A DNA stretch of 64,000 nucleotides from Daejeonella sp. (GCF_017495225.1 NZ_JAFEIG010000017.1:1-64000), one strand, 5' to 3'; shown: positions 25,257-36,032, numbered from the stretch's first letter. Translations and numbers: made by a program. The notes: generated from the letters alone by a model not told the origin.

Positions 25257-26336
25257 TCAAGCAATTGACTTTAGGAAGGTGTTGACAAAGGAATTTCCAT
25301 CAGAAATTGCATTTTTATAAGCCTGTTGACCGTTATGAGCAATTTCTCGATAATTGCTATAGTTTGCAGTAAGGTACTCGAGCACTTCGGGCAGATCATT
25401 CATATCCCAAGAAACAGGAAAATAGGTTTCAAATGGTTTATATACATCTGGATAGGTATTTAAATGTTCCATTGAAGGTTTCACGAGTAAAGAGCCCGCT
25501 ACAAAAGTTTCAAAATCGCGGTAACAAACTTCTCCCCAACCATAGGGACTAACACTAAGCTTTGAATTTCTAAGTTCTTTCCAATATTTATACTTTGGAA
25601 TCGGACTTCCGGCAGCAATTTTCATATTTAGCTGACTTAGGAAATTAAGCGTGGCATTTCTTTGTTGCATCACTTTGTTAAGCCCATTTTCTTCTTTGTG
25701 AATGGTACCTCTAAATGTTAAATCGAGATCTCTTTTGCTACTAGGCTTACTAAATTTTAGAGGATACAAACTATAGCTTAGATAATTGCTGAGTCTGCTT
25801 AATTTATATCCAAAATATCTATAATCATTAAATCCAAGGTTCCAACCTAAACGAATCTTCTTGAGTTGATCTTTTGGACATGCGGGAAAAGGATAATCAG
25901 GTTTGCTAGAATTTGTATCATTAAGCCATATTCTCAATTCATTTTTAGTATTTGGATTGGTGTAATAATTTAGATCTTTTAAAACCTGCTTTTTTAAGAA
26001 AACATCTACATAAGGTATTAGAGAGAAATCACTGGAACCACTTGAATCAGAAGCATCAAACCATATTAGTTTAGCGGTCGACCTTCTAACTTCGGTCAAA
26101 TAATTAATTAAATACTCTTGATCTTGCCTCTGCTCAGTATAAATATTTTTACCTTTTTCAAAATATCTAGAGTGTATAAATAGATAATCGGAGTCGGGCA
26201 ACTTTTTATCCAGGTGACTATTAAGAAATTGTATCTGAACCCCATTTTCTTTAAACTCGGATTTCCACTTATGAAATGGATGAGTTTCAGAGTAAAACCG
26301 CTGCGAAGGCCAGTCGATTATTTTAAGTGTTTTCAT
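25257..26336 (-). CDS. Glycosyltransferase family 1-like protein (CgeB-like)
   Basis: A 359-residue soluble protein whose C-terminal third resembles glycosyl transferases of the CgeB-like group. SVSPYGWGEVCYRDFETFVAG near residue 265 is characteristic, with the Glu-Phe-Glu region in the place of the donor-binding acids. The N-terminal half has little recognisable signature. It lies between the initiating sugar transferase and the polymerase gene, fitting a role in repeat-unit assembly. Donor and acceptor are unknown. Confidence 0.7.
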   Translation of the reverse strand: MKTLKIIDWPSQRFYSETHPFHKWKSEFKENGVQIQFLNSHLDKKLPDSDYLFIHSRYFEKGKNIYTEQRQDQEYLINYLTEVRRSTAKLIWFDASDSSGSSDFSLIPYVDVFLKKQVLKDLNYYTNPNTKNELRIWLNDTNSSKPDYPFPACPKDQLKKIRLGWNLGFNDYRYFGYKLSRLSNYLSYSLYPLKFSKPSSKRDLDLTFRGTIHKEENGLNKVMQQRNATLNFLSQLNMKIAAGSPIPKYKYWKELRNSKLSVSPYGWGEVCYRDFETFVAGSLLVKPSMEHLNTYPDVYKPFETYFPVSWDMNDLPEVLEYLTANYSNYREIAHNGQQAYKNAISDGNSFVNTFLKSIA

Positions 26337-26416
26337 AGGTAGCTAAGAGTTTTAATATCAATTTGATTTAAAGGATTTTAGAGAATCAGAATTGATTTTT
26401 CAATAAAGAATAAAGG

Positions 26417-27013
26417 CTATTTAGAAAGTATACTTTTAATTGTTAGGAGTATAATTTTCAGATCAATCCATAAATTATTATGATCTATATAACGTAAATT
26501 TTGGGCAATTTTCAATGGAATGATATGTTCAATATAAAATGCTTCTGGATTTTGGGCTTTTGCGAGCAGCTGACTTTCATTGATATAATCTATTGATGCC
26601 CAATCGGTTAATCCAGGTTTAACAGTTAAAATTCGGAGTTGAACCTGATCGTAAAGAGCCACATATTTTGAAACTTCAGGTCTCGGTCCCACAAAACTCA
26701 TATCACCTTTCAAAATATTGAACAATTGAGGCAATTCGTCGAGTTTATATTTTCTAAGAAATTGCCCAAAACGAGTAATTCTATCATCTTGATCGCCAAT
26801 AGTTAATAAGCTACCCTTATCGGCACCAATCTTCATACTTCTAAATTTTAACAAGTTAAATGGAGTATTATTCCGACCAACACGAACTTGTTTATAAAAC
26901 ACTCCTCCTTTGGAATCAAATAGAATAATTACTGCAATAATTATCAGCAAGGGTAGTATAACAATGATTCCAAATAGTGAAAAAAATACATCAAATATTC
27001 TTTTAGCAATCAT
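26417..27013 (-). CDS. Initiating sugar-1-phosphate transferase (PglC/WcaJ C-domain type)
   Basis: A 198-residue polyprenyl-phosphate sugar-phosphotransferase. A single re-entrant hydrophobic segment occupies about residues 9-32. It is followed by LLKFRSMKIGAD, LDELPQLFNILKGDMSFVGPRPE near residue 112, and KPGLTDWASI. It is the short, single-domain form without the multi-helix N-terminus of WcaJ. It would load the first sugar phosphate onto undecaprenyl phosphate, starting the repeat unit. Gene order next to a DegT aminotransferase hints at a diamino- or amino-deoxy sugar as first residue, as for PglC, but this is inference. Confidence 0.92.
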   Translation of the reverse strand: MIAKRIFDVFFSLFGIIVILPLLIIIAVIILFDSKGGVFYKQVRVGRNNTPFNLLKFRSMKIGADKGSLLTIGDQDDRITRFGQFLRKYKLDELPQLFNILKGDMSFVGPRPEVSKYVALYDQVQLRILTVKPGLTDWASIDYINESQLLAKAQNPEAFYIEHIIPLKIAQNLRYIDHNNLWIDLKIILLTIKSILSK

Positions 27014-27024
27014 AATAACACAGA

Positions 27025-28266
27025 TTAGGAAGTGATTTCAACAAGAGTTTTCTGATTTACAAGAGATTGAATTTTTTCAATTACATTTTCAATGATATAA
27101 TCGATTTCTTCTTCTTTCAGCTGAGGATAAATAGGTAAAGAAATTTCACAAGAATACTGCTTAAAACTGTTGGGATAATCACTAATGTGATATCCAATAC
27201 TTTTAAAATAGGTGAGCATGGGCATAGGAATAAAATGAACATTAACATTTATTCCAGCATCCATAATTTTATCAATGAGCTGGTCCCTCTCCTCTTCGGT
27301 AATGTTTTTAATGCGCAGTGGAAATAAATGATAAGATGATTCTCGATTATTATCCTTCAAAACTGGAGCAATAAACCAATCATAATGAAGAAATGCGTCA
27401 CTATATTTTTGGGCTATTCTCTTTCTCTCAGGAAGTAGCGAATTCTTGTATTTTCTTAGTTGGGCCAAGCCTATGGCAGCGCAAATGTCTGGCATATTGA
27501 TTTTTAAACCCTTAAAAATGATATCATACCTCCAATTATTGCCAATTGATTTGCTAAAGGCATCTTTAGTCTGCCCGTTTAATGAAAACATTTTCAAAAA
27601 ACTATATTCCATTTTGCAATCAAAAAGCTCAGGCAAGTTCAAGCAAATGCAGCCACCTTCAGCCGTAGTAATATTTTTTACAGCATGAAATGAGAAAATG
27701 GTAATATCTGCTTTCAAGGCAGAAGGCATATCATTATACAAAGCTCCAATAGAATGTGCAGCATCTGAAATCAGAAGTATACGGCCTAAAATTGATTGTT
27801 TTTCGGATTCAGGAATAAATAATGCTCTAACATTAGGCTCCTTAATCAGTTTATTAATTGCATCATATTGACATGGTAAACCTGCAATATCGACTGCCAA
27901 AATAGCCTTAGTTTTATTGCTTATGGCTTCCTTTATCTTTGCTGGATTAATGGTCAAATCATCTAAAATATCAACCATAACAGGCTTGGCACCACAATGC
28001 AATACACAAAGTGCAGTAGCACAATATGAATAAGCTGGCACAATAACCTCATCACCTTCACCAACCCCAAACCATTTTAGCATCATAATTGCTCCACTAG
28101 TCCATGAATTGACACAAACAGCCTCCTTTGAGCCTGTTAATGATACCATTTCCTCTTCAAGAGCTTTAACTTTTGGTCCAGAAGTAATCCATTTAGAATT
28201 TAATGTGTCCATAACTTGATCAATAACTGATTGATCAATAAAAGGTGGAGAAAAAGGTATTTTCAT
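27025..28266 (-). CDS. DegT/DnrJ/EryC1/StrS sugar aminotransferase
   Basis: A PLP-dependent aminotransferase that converts a keto nucleotide sugar to an amino sugar. The start at 28266 (MKIPFSPPFID) is preferred over an ATG eight codons upstream, because family members begin at this motif. Seen are ISDAAHSIGA (Asp for the PLP nitrogen) and FSFHAVKNITTAEGGC with the Schiff-base lysine near residue 205. It is about 413 residues, a little longer than the usual 370-390. Eleven nt separate it from the sugar transferase gene. It could use the 4-keto product of the CapD-like dehydratase. Confidence 0.9.
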   Translation of the reverse strand: MKIPFSPPFIDQSVIDQVMDTLNSKWITSGPKVKALEEEMVSLTGSKEAVCVNSWTSGAIMMLKWFGVGEGDEVIVPAYSYCATALCVLHCGAKPVMVDILDDLTINPAKIKEAISNKTKAILAVDIAGLPCQYDAINKLIKEPNVRALFIPESEKQSILGRILLISDAAHSIGALYNDMPSALKADITIFSFHAVKNITTAEGGCICLNLPELFDCKMEYSFLKMFSLNGQTKDAFSKSIGNNWRYDIIFKGLKINMPDICAAIGLAQLRKYKNSLLPERKRIAQKYSDAFLHYDWFIAPVLKDNNRESSYHLFPLRIKNITEEERDQLIDKIMDAGINVNVHFIPMPMLTYFKSIGYHISDYPNSFKQYSCEISLPIYPQLKEEEIDYIIENVIEKIQSLVNQKTLVEITS

Positions 28267-28346
28267 AATCGTATTTTTTAAAGAAGACACATGAACTGAA
28301 GAAGAAAATTCTTAAGAATGATCAGATTTTGATTAATCTGAATCAA

Positions 28347-29465
28347 CTAGTTACTAAATATTATATTTTGCCATTGAGTAGAGATACTTTTGAGCGAATT
28401 TGTTTTATTTATTTTTTTCGCATTAATGGCAATTCTTTCCTTTAAAACTGTATCTGTTAAAATCTTAATAATTCCAGATTTAAGCTCTTTCACATTATCG
28501 TTTTGAACTAAAAGTCCGTTTTTTTGATGTCTTATAATCTCCGAAGGACCAAATTCGCAATCCATTGCTATACAGGCACATCCGAAACTCATAGCTTCAA
28601 TTAAGGCATTGGGATAACCTTCATTTCTAGATGGCAATACAAACATTTCAGCCTGGGCATAATAATCTTGCAAGTTTGATTTTAAACCGATTAATTTCAC
28701 TTTCTTTTGAAGCTTTAAAAATTGTATTTTATTTTTAAGGACTTCATATTCTTGACCCTCACCAGCAATTAATAGGTCTATATTTCTGAGCTTTAGTGCT
28801 GCAAATGCATCAATGAGTCGATCAAAACCCTTTTCATGAGATAAGCGTCCAGCTCCAAAGATGAATTTTCGATTATTGACTTTTAATTTCGAAGGATTTC
28901 CTAAATCTGTTATCGGATTATGGATAATCTTAAAATTGGATAATTTTTCAAATCCTGAATACATTTTTAAACAACTTTCAATTCCTTTCGCAGGGACCAC
29001 AATAGCACGCGCATTTCGATAAATCAGACTCAAAACTGCTTTAAACAGATAATTTTGAGTTTTAATGCTATGCTCAGGAGTTGTTCTCTCTGAAACTATA
29101 AAATTTGTTTTGGTAATCATTGCTGAAAAACCCGACCATAAATTAGATGTGGTCATAAATGAAATAACGCATTCTGGTTTTTCATTCAAGAATAAATAAC
29201 TAAGTTTTAAAAATGTTATGCATGCATAATAAATTCTTGAAATTTTGCTATTTGAACTTCTTTTTAGGAGATAGGTAATTTCAAGGTCAGGAGGTAATTT
29301 ATACACCGTTTCAGCATAATTGAGGCAGATTATTTTTACAGGGATTTTACGACTATGGAAATCAATAGCTAATGTACTGAGTACACGTTCAGCCCCTCCT
29401 CCTTGCAAGGTATTTATTACAAAAAACACAGTCCTTTTCCTTGAATTTCGATTTAGAATATCCAT
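28347..29465 (-). CDS. GT4 family glycosyltransferase
   Basis: A 372-residue GT-B glycosyltransferase. It begins TVFFVINTLQGGGAERVLSTLA. The donor domain includes FIFGAGRLSHEKGFDRLIDAF near residue 205 and EGYPNALIEAMSFGCA near 285. The GGGAER loop resembles GalNAc- and Gal-transferases of bacterial capsule loci. It is followed by the DegT gene and preceded by a GT2 gene 10 nt away, within one operon. Confidence 0.88.
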   Translation of the reverse strand: MDILNRNSRKRTVFFVINTLQGGGAERVLSTLAIDFHSRKIPVKIICLNYAETVYKLPPDLEITYLLKRSSNSKISRIYYACITFLKLSYLFLNEKPECVISFMTTSNLWSGFSAMITKTNFIVSERTTPEHSIKTQNYLFKAVLSLIYRNARAIVVPAKGIESCLKMYSGFEKLSNFKIIHNPITDLGNPSKLKVNNRKFIFGAGRLSHEKGFDRLIDAFAALKLRNIDLLIAGEGQEYEVLKNKIQFLKLQKKVKLIGLKSNLQDYYAQAEMFVLPSRNEGYPNALIEAMSFGCACIAMDCEFGPSEIIRHQKNGLLVQNDNVKELKSGIIKILTDTVLKERIAINAKKINKTNSLKSISTQWQNIIFSN

Positions 29466-29475
29466 TCGAAAGCAA

Positions 29476-30333
29476 TTAAACGAGAGTAATTAATGTATTT
29501 ATGGCCTTTTGAATTTTTAAATTTTTAACATCAAAAAGAAAATATTGCATCAAATAAATTTTCAATAATTCCTTTTTATGTTGTGCTGTATAAGAAAAAT
29601 TATTAATCAAGATATTGAAGTCATCAATCATTTTCTTCTTTCTCACCTGCGAATCAATCATGCTCCAAACACCTGCCTGATGCAAGCGATATACTGCCAT
29701 AATCTCAGGGAGCACATATAATTTAGCTTTAGGTTCAGATAATACATAGAGTTTAAAAAATGTATCAGCGCTATAAACCTGGTAAAACCATTCCTGACTT
29801 TTTATGTGTTTTAGATGATCGCTATTTTTCATCATCATGGTACAAACTCTCGTTTCATTTTTTCTACCTAAAAGCACATCTTCATAAGTAAATTCAAGAC
29901 TCACGGGATTATTATCTTCATATACTAAATCGCCATTCTCGTCAATTACACGGCTATAATGACAGCAAATAGAGCTATCGGGATGATTTTCCATAAAATC
30001 AACTTGCATTTGTAATTTGCGTGAATCTGTCCAATAATCATCCCCATCACACAAAGCAATATATTTTCCATTTGCTGTACTTAATGCTTTTAACATATTG
30101 GGAATAGCTCCACCATTTTTCTGACTTGTTAACAATTGTATTTTACCTGGATATCTTTCAGAATATTCTTCAATAATTGTCCGGGTAGCATCTGTTGAGC
30201 AATCATCTCCAATAATAATTTCATAGTTAAAATTTGTTTTTTGCATTAAAAACCCATCCAATGCCTCTGCAATGTATTTTTCCTGATTATAAGTAATGCA
30301 GCATATGCTCACCATATTATCATATTTGTTCAT
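29476..30333 (-). CDS. GT2 family glycosyltransferase
   Basis: A 285-residue GT-A glycosyltransferase. It has SICCITYNQEKYIAEALDGFL at the start, IGDDCSTDATR for nucleotide binding, and ALCDGDDYW as the metal site near residue 95. The segment YWTDSRKLQMQVDFMENHPD is common in bacterial surface-polysaccharide transferases. It sits between the GT4 gene and the second DegT gene. The sugar donor is not predictable. Confidence 0.88.
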   Translation of the reverse strand: MNKYDNMVSICCITYNQEKYIAEALDGFLMQKTNFNYEIIIGDDCSTDATRTIIEEYSERYPGKIQLLTSQKNGGAIPNMLKALSTANGKYIALCDGDDYWTDSRKLQMQVDFMENHPDSSICCHYSRVIDENGDLVYEDNNPVSLEFTYEDVLLGRKNETRVCTMMMKNSDHLKHIKSQEWFYQVYSADTFFKLYVLSEPKAKLYVLPEIMAVYRLHQAGVWSMIDSQVRKKKMIDDFNILINNFSYTAQHKKELLKIYLMQYFLFDVKNLKIQKAINTLITLV

Positions 30334-30412
30334 GAGAATAGATTGTTTGATTTTATATTAAAATGATTTCAAATTCAATTAGAATTAAATAATTATGAAC
30401 TAGTTGGAAGGG

Positions 30413-31570
30413 CTATTTGTTTGTTTTTACGAGCAAAGCTGTCTCAAGTAATTGGGCAATATCGGCCTCAATGCTTGATGGCGCTTGAACCTCATAATGT
30501 TGAGCACGAAGCATAACTCGCGTAATGAGATCTAAATCAGAAAAAGTTAAAGTGTGATAGAGTGGCAAACAAATTATACGTTCAACTATTGAATCACATA
30601 CAGGAAGTTCAGTTTTATTGACATAAGACAATGTTGATAATGAAGGATAGAAATATCGTCTACAATAAATTTTCTCTGTTTCAAGATCTGAAAGGCATTT
30701 TAACATTAATTCCTTAGAATCAAATAATACTGGAAAATAGGAATAGTTGGGAATATAATTCTCTTGATGCTTTGGAAAACTTGCTTTTAAGCCAGCTAGT
30801 TTTTCCAAATAGTATTCTGAAAGAGATTTTCTCTTTTTCAAAATCTCATCCACATATTTGAGATTACAAAGTCCCATGGCAGCATGAAACTCACTATTTT
30901 TCCCATTTATTCCTAATTCACTGTATTGATCTTGGCCATTATGACCAAAATTTCTCATGAAAGCCATTTTTTTAAGCAATTCCGGTTTTCTAGTAAATAC
31001 AGCACCGCCTTCAATGCTATGAAACAACTTGGTGGCATGAAAACTAGTTGTGCTAATATCTCCGAACTCAAATACTGACTTCCCTTTATATTTTGTCCCA
31101 AAGCAATGCGCAGCATCAAAAATAACTTTAAGTCCATGCTTATCTGCAATAGCTTGAATTGCATCAATATCACAAGGATTTCCATACACATGAGTAGCCA
31201 AAATAGCGCTTGTATTTGAAGTAATAGCAGCTTCTATTTTTTGCGGATCAATATTAAATGTATCGGGCTCAATATCCGTAAAAACAGGCTTGCAACCCTC
31301 CCAAACAATGCTACTTGTGGTGGCTACAAAAGAAAAAGGTGTGGTAATTATTTCTCCTTTTAACTCTAAGGCCTTAATAGCAATTTGCAAAGCAACAGTG
31401 CCATTTGAAACATAAAGCAAATGTTCGATGTTGAGGTAATTTTTCAATTTTAGCTCAAACTCATTTACTAGCGGACCATTATTGGTTAACCATTGACGCT
31501 CCCAAATACTCTGTAAATAGGCATCATATTCTTTGGCTTTCGGCAAAAAGGGTTTAGTTACAGGTATCAT
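30413..31570 (-). CDS. DegT/DnrJ/EryC1/StrS sugar aminotransferase
   Basis: A 385-residue PLP enzyme with the family start MIPVTKPFLP, YVSNGTVALQIAI near residue 55, VIFDAAHCFG (PLP-nitrogen Asp) and TTSFHATKLFHSIEGGA carrying the Schiff-base lysine near residue 183. It resembles dTDP-4-keto-6-deoxyhexose aminotransferases. It overlaps the upstream flippase gene by four bases (ATGA). A second aminotransferase in the cluster points to two amino sugars in the repeat unit or an alternative keto substrate. Confidence 0.9.
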   Translation of the reverse strand: MIPVTKPFLPKAKEYDAYLQSIWERQWLTNNGPLVNEFELKLKNYLNIEHLLYVSNGTVALQIAIKALELKGEIITTPFSFVATTSSIVWEGCKPVFTDIEPDTFNIDPQKIEAAITSNTSAILATHVYGNPCDIDAIQAIADKHGLKVIFDAAHCFGTKYKGKSVFEFGDISTTSFHATKLFHSIEGGAVFTRKPELLKKMAFMRNFGHNGQDQYSELGINGKNSEFHAAMGLCNLKYVDEILKKRKSLSEYYLEKLAGLKASFPKHQENYIPNYSYFPVLFDSKELMLKCLSDLETEKIYCRRYFYPSLSTLSYVNKTELPVCDSIVERIICLPLYHTLTFSDLDLITRVMLRAQHYEVQAPSSIEADIAQLLETALLVKTNK

Positions 31571-33009
31571 CTTTTTAGAATTAATTGTTTAAAATCAGAA
31601 ATGGCTGTGAATTGCATGAAATAACTACTAGACATGTATAATATATAATACAGTAAGCTATTGATAATCAGACGCTCTAAATCAGAAAAATGGATATAGG
31701 GTTTAAGAAACATATCCATAAAAAAACAAATCAAGCCTATCAAAATGGATAGTGAAATGGCTGGAAAAATATCAGCCAATTGCTCTTTGATGGGATAATT
31801 AATTAGTATTCCGCTATAGTATGAATTGATAAAACACGAAAAAATGCTGAAGGCGAGTTGAAAATAAAGTAGGCCAAAAATCCCAAATGGAATGATGAGT
31901 AATATGCTGATAACAGCAATTGTCTTTTTTACAATCTCAATTTTTAGGATGAGATCGCTCCTCCCTTTAACTTTTAAAATATTATGATTGTAGGCATGAA
32001 GAGGATAAAGTATCCCTGCAAGACATAAAATTTGAAAATATGGAACAGCTGGCAGCCATTTTTCAGTTAGTAAAAACCTAAAAAGTGGCTCAGCGAGCAC
32101 AACAAGAAGAATTAATATTGATGCATTCCAAAATAATACTTGTTGCACTAACTTTTTATAAACCATTTTAAGTCGGATATTATCTTCCGAAATGGAGGCA
32201 AACATGGGATAAGTAACACTGTTAATGGCATTAAATATGTTATTTGTGGGCAGCTGACTGATAGAATCTGCTCTTGAATAATACCCCAATTGAGCTGCAG
32301 AATAGTTTTTACCGATAATCAATACATAGATATTTTTATAAATAATTTCCAACAATCCAGAAAGGGTCATTTTGTATCCAAAATGAAAGTGTCTTTTAAA
32401 ACAAGAAGAATCAAAAATTAAGGATGGGCGCCATTTAGAAAATACCCAATGAAATACGGTAATTAAAAACGATTGAGAAATATTCATCCATACCAGGCTC
32501 CATACTCCAAATCCGTTAATTGCCAATAAAATACCAATGAGACCGCTAGTTAAAACAGATGGTATTTGAATCAATGCTTGGGTTTTAAAATCCATAACTT
32601 TAACAAGCCGTGCATTTTGAATTTCATAGAAAGCATTGATTATGAAAACAATAGAATATATTCTGAGAACCGAAGTCAAAATTTCCTGCTTATAAAAATT
32701 AGAAATTAATGGCGCCAAAAAATATACTAAAGCATAAATCACCAAACTACCACCAAGGTTGAAAAAGAAAACCGTTGAATAATCCTTTTGGTTAGCCCTA
32801 CCCGTCCTGATTAAAGATGATGAGAGTCCACCATCAACTAACAATCCGCCTACAGCCACAAAAACTGAAAGCATAGCTATTATTCCAAATTCAGATGGAC
32901 CTAATATTCTAGCTAAAACAATGGTTATAAAAAAGCTAATAACCTGTACACCAAACTGTTGACTAAAAGTCCAGATGAGACCATTCAGTGTTTTTTTTCT
33001 AAGACTCAT
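31567..33009 (-). CDS. wzx: Lipopolysaccharide/exopolysaccharide flippase (Wzx, MOP superfamily)
   Basis: A membrane protein of about 480 residues with roughly twelve to fourteen helices. It begins SLRKKTLNGLIWTFSQQFGVQVISFF, the usual start of the Polysacc_synt/MviN-like WzxC group. LGPSEFGIIAMLSVFVAVG follows near residue 45. It would flip the undecaprenyl-linked repeat unit to the periplasm. The start at 33009 is chosen over an ATG six codons upstream because the family motif begins there. Its stop overlaps the next gene's start. Confidence 0.9.
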   Translation of the reverse strand: MSLRKKTLNGLIWTFSQQFGVQVISFFITIVLARILGPSEFGIIAMLSVFVAVGGLLVDGGLSSSLIRTGRANQKDYSTVFFFNLGGSLVIYALVYFLAPLISNFYKQEILTSVLRIYSIVFIINAFYEIQNARLVKVMDFKTQALIQIPSVLTSGLIGILLAINGFGVWSLVWMNISQSFLITVFHWVFSKWRPSLIFDSSCFKRHFHFGYKMTLSGLLEIIYKNIYVLIIGKNYSAAQLGYYSRADSISQLPTNNIFNAINSVTYPMFASISEDNIRLKMVYKKLVQQVLFWNASILILLVVLAEPLFRFLLTEKWLPAVPYFQILCLAGILYPLHAYNHNILKVKGRSDLILKIEIVKKTIAVISILLIIPFGIFGLLYFQLAFSIFSCFINSYYSGILINYPIKEQLADIFPAISLSILIGLICFFMDMFLKPYIHFSDLERLIINSLLYYILYMSSSYFMQFTAISDFKQLILKR

Positions 33010-33093
33010 AAAAAATTGGGCAATCAATCTAATTCAATTATTGAATCGATAAATGGTGATAGGAAGAGTCTTGAATAGACTTATTGAATAAAT

Positions 33094-34155
33094 TTACCTT
33101 GATTTTTCAAGAGCATTTTTATGCGAAAAATGATTTAAATCTGTAGTAATTTTTGATTTCTCACTTAAATTCAGGTTTGAAAGAAACTTATGCTTTAAAA
33201 ATAGACTTAAAGGATTCTCAAGGTATTTTATAACTAACCAAGCCAATAAAAACATCATCAAACTAGTTGATAAAATCACTATGAAATAATTAGGAAAATA
33301 TGTGTACAAATAAGTGATTAATGCATAGCCAATATTTTGGTGTAGAAGATATAATGGGTAAGAAATAGAGCCCAAAAACAATAATGGAGCCCAATTAAAA
33401 TAACTCAGTTTACCTCCAATGAAAAGATAAAAAGTGGCAAACCAAACAGGATAAATAATTAGGTTGTAGGTCTCACCATTTACATAAATAGCTGTAAACA
33501 AACAACTTAGAACTATTAAATGATCAACAATAGCACCCTTTTTGAATTTCAAATTATAGAAAAATATCCCTGCAAGGAAAAACATTCCATATTTTAAGTT
33601 CAAAAAATATTCTCCAAAAGGAAATAAGCCTGATTTATTTAAAATCATCCAGATTAACCAGATTATTGCAATTATTTTAATGTTTTTCAAGAAGTTTAAA
33701 TAGTACAAAGTACCCATTAAAAAATAGAAGAATAATTCTGGCAATAAAGACCAATATACACCGTCGATATTGGGAATTTCAAATATTCCTTGAATCATTG
33801 TAAAATTCATTAGAATTTGAAAAGATGAAAAATCATTGCTTCTAGGTATGCTATAAACAGCTGAAATAAAAAGAGTTATGAGTATACAAATCCAATAAGC
33901 AGGATATAACCTGATAGCTCTTTTAAGGATAAACTCTTTAATATTTTTCACATTTTGAAGCGACATGAAAATTACAAAACCACTAATCATAAAAAATAGC
34001 TCCACACCATGATGTCCAAAATACCATTCAAATTTTGGTTGATTTTGAATCTGAAATATTTCAAAATAGCGAGTTGTGTAATGATATAACATCACGTTGA
34101 GTGCTGCAAAGCCTCTTAAAACATCTAATTCCTTTAAACGATGCATCCCAATCAA
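33094..34155 (-). CDS. Acyltransferase 3 family membrane protein (OafA-like)
   Basis: A 353-residue integral membrane acyltransferase with about ten helices. The family signature RLKELDVLRGFAALNVMLYH is at the N-terminus, and FFMISGFVIFMSL follows near residue 52. LLGSISYPLYLLHQNIGY near 260 is also typical. Such enzymes O-acetylate or otherwise acylate sugars of surface polymers, using cytosolic acyl-CoA. It may act on a lipid-linked repeat unit. It lies between tviB and the flippase gene. Confidence 0.9.
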   Translation of the reverse strand: MIGMHRLKELDVLRGFAALNVMLYHYTTRYFEIFQIQNQPKFEWYFGHHGVELFFMISGFVIFMSLQNVKNIKEFILKRAIRLYPAYWICILITLFISAVYSIPRSNDFSSFQILMNFTMIQGIFEIPNIDGVYWSLLPELFFYFLMGTLYYLNFLKNIKIIAIIWLIWMILNKSGLFPFGEYFLNLKYGMFFLAGIFFYNLKFKKGAIVDHLIVLSCLFTAIYVNGETYNLIIYPVWFATFYLFIGGKLSYFNWAPLLFLGSISYPLYLLHQNIGYALITYLYTYFPNYFIVILSTSLMMFLLAWLVIKYLENPLSLFLKHKFLSNLNLSEKSKITTDLNHFSHKNALEKSR

Positions 34156-34203
34156 TTTAAGCCAGTAATTTTATATTTTCTTAGCACAATTCAACTTTGA
34201 TAA

Positions 34204-35505
34204 TTATAAGCGTACATCCACCATTTCGTGTGGCAAAGCATATTTTATATCATAAACGACCGTTTTTTCCTTAGACATGCTTGTTATATCCAAATCTTTA
34301 AATTGATGATGAGCTACGGCAAGTAGAATACCGTCATAAAGTTTATTTTTAGATTGATCATTCTGACAATCAATCCCATAGGTATCATTAACTTGCTTGC
34401 TATCTGCTAATGGATCATGAATGGTAAGATCAATTTGATATTCTAATAATCTCTTAACAATATCAATAACTTTAGTATTTCTTACATCAGGACAGTTTTC
34501 TTTAAAGGTAAAGCCCAAAATCAATACTTCACTACCTGCTATTGCAATGCCCTTTGATAACATAGCTTTTACCAATTGATCTGCCACATACTCTCCCATT
34601 CCGTCATTCACCCTTCTTCCAGCAAGTATAATTTCAGGATGATAACCTACCTCCTGTGCTTTTTGAGCCAAATAATATGGATCAACTCCAATACAATGTC
34701 CACCAACTAAACCAGGTTTAAAATTGAGAAAATTCCATTTGGTAGATGCTGCATTTAAAACCTTATTCGTATCAATTCCAAGCTTATTGAAAATCATTGC
34801 CAATTCATTAATAAATGCAATATTGATGTCTCTTTGAGCATTTTCAATCACCTTTGCAGCCTCCGCAATTTTGATTGATTCGGCCTTATGGGTACCAGCT
34901 ATGATGATTGATTTGTATAAAGAATCTACAAAATCTGCTGTATCTGGATTGGATCCTGAAGTAATCTTGAGAATCTTTGTTAAAGTATGTTCCTTATCAC
35001 CCGGATTAATCCGTTCAGGAGAATATCCAGCAAAAAAATCGACATTATAAATCAATCCTGATTCTCTTTCTAAGACAGGTACACACTCATCCTCAGTAAC
35101 GCCGGGGTAAACAGTCGACTCATAAATAACAGTATCACCAGGTTTTAAAATAGAGGCAATCATGCTGCTTACTTTTAACAGAGGACTTAAATCAGGGCGA
35201 TTATACTTATCTACGGGCGTTGGGACAGTGATTATGAAAACATTGCATTTTTTAATATCGTCAATCTGGTCTGTTAAAAACAAGCCTCTACCTGAATCAT
35301 CGATATTTATTAATACACTATTAAGTGACTCACAATCAACCTCGTAAGTATGATCATATCCCCCATTTAATTGGCTTACTCTTTCAGCATTTAAGTCAAA
35401 GCCACATACTTCAAAATGCTTTGCAAATTCTGTTGCTAAAGGCAGACCCACATAGCCTAATCCTACAACTGCGATAGATATTTTTTCTAATAAAATATTA
35501 CTCAT
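34204..35505 (-). CDS. tviB: UDP-N-acetylhexosamine C6 dehydrogenase (TviB/WbpA-like)
   Basis: A 433-residue nucleotide-sugar dehydrogenase. The NAD loop [13 protein letters not shown] is at the N-terminus, [13 protein letters not shown] near residue 160, and [13 protein letters not shown] with catalytic Cys271. This variant of the UDP-Glc/UDP-HexNAc dehydrogenase family oxidises UDP-GlcNAc (or UDP-GalNAc) twice to the uronate. It would provide HexNAcA, a suitable target for the AsnB-type amidotransferases. It is the first sugar-precursor gene after upxY, 2 nt downstream of it. Confidence 0.9.
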   Translation of the reverse strand: MSNILLEKISIAVVGLGYVGLPLATEFAKHFEVCGFDLNAERVSQLNGGYDHTYEVDCESLNSVLINIDDSGRGLFLTDQIDDIKKCNVFIITVPTPVDKYNRPDLSPLLKVSSMIASILKPGDTVIYESTVYPGVTEDECVPVLERESGLIYNVDFFAGYSPERINPGDKEHTLTKILKITSGSNPDTADFVDSLYKSIIIAGTHKAESIKIAEAAKVIENAQRDINIAFINELAMIFNKLGIDTNKVLNAASTKWNFLNFKPGLVGGHCIGVDPYYLAQKAQEVGYHPEIILAGRRVNDGMGEYVADQLVKAMLSKGIAIAGSEVLILGFTFKENCPDVRNTKVIDIVKRLLEYQIDLTIHDPLADSKQVNDTYGIDCQNDQSKNKLYDGILLAVAHHQFKDLDITSMSKEKTVVYDIKYALPHEMVDVRL

Positions 35506-35507
35506 AC

Positions 35508-36032
35508 TTAAATAGGTGCTAAATCTGAAACTGAAACTCTAGTAACCAAGGCGCAATCCAAATGATCAAACACCATTAAAACTGTTTTCCCATTTACTTT
35601 AACAATACTTCCATTCTGGTTAGCTAAAACGCCGTTTTTTATCCTTACACGATTGCCAACGCATACATTTTCTAAACTCACTACTTCTGCATCTGGATTT
35701 TTCAAAAGAACATCTTTAATTTTTTCAATTTCAGAGTCTTGTACAATGGCCGGTTTGCCCAGAAAATAAATAAAGTTTAATACCCCATGAGTTTGCCGCA
35801 CTTGCTGCTCCTCCTTTAAATTAATATTCACAAAAACATAAGAACTAAAAAGAGGTAGTTCAACTACTTTTTTCCTATCTGCCCATTGGCTTTCTACTTT
35901 CTTTAAAGGACAAAAAGAATTTATTCCTTGCTGCTGAAGTAGATGATCTACTTTTTTCTCCCACCTGGCTCTCGTGTAAATCACAAACCAATTCCTCGTT
36001 TTCGATGATCTTAATTTACTTGGCTCTTCCAT
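35508..36032 (-). CDS. UpxY/NusG-like transcription antiterminator
   Basis: A 174-residue NusG paralogue. The NGN domain starts with [21 protein letters not shown], followed by [12 protein letters not shown] near residue 65. A KOW-like C-terminal motif [24 protein letters not shown] covers about 125-150. UpxY proteins bind RNA polymerase at the start of their own polysaccharide operon and let it read through long gene sets. It stands third in the cluster after wza and wzc, with a 218-nt gap in front, and probably acts on this cluster. Confidence 0.9.
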   Translation of the reverse strand: MEEPSKLRSSKTRNWFVIYTRARWEKKVDHLLQQQGINSFCPLKKVESQWADRKKVVELPLFSSYVFVNINLKEEQQVRQTHGVLNFIYFLGKPAIVQDSEIEKIKDVLLKNPDAEVVSLENVCVGNRVRIKNGVLANQNGSIVKVNGKTVLMVFDHLDCALVTRVSVSDLAPI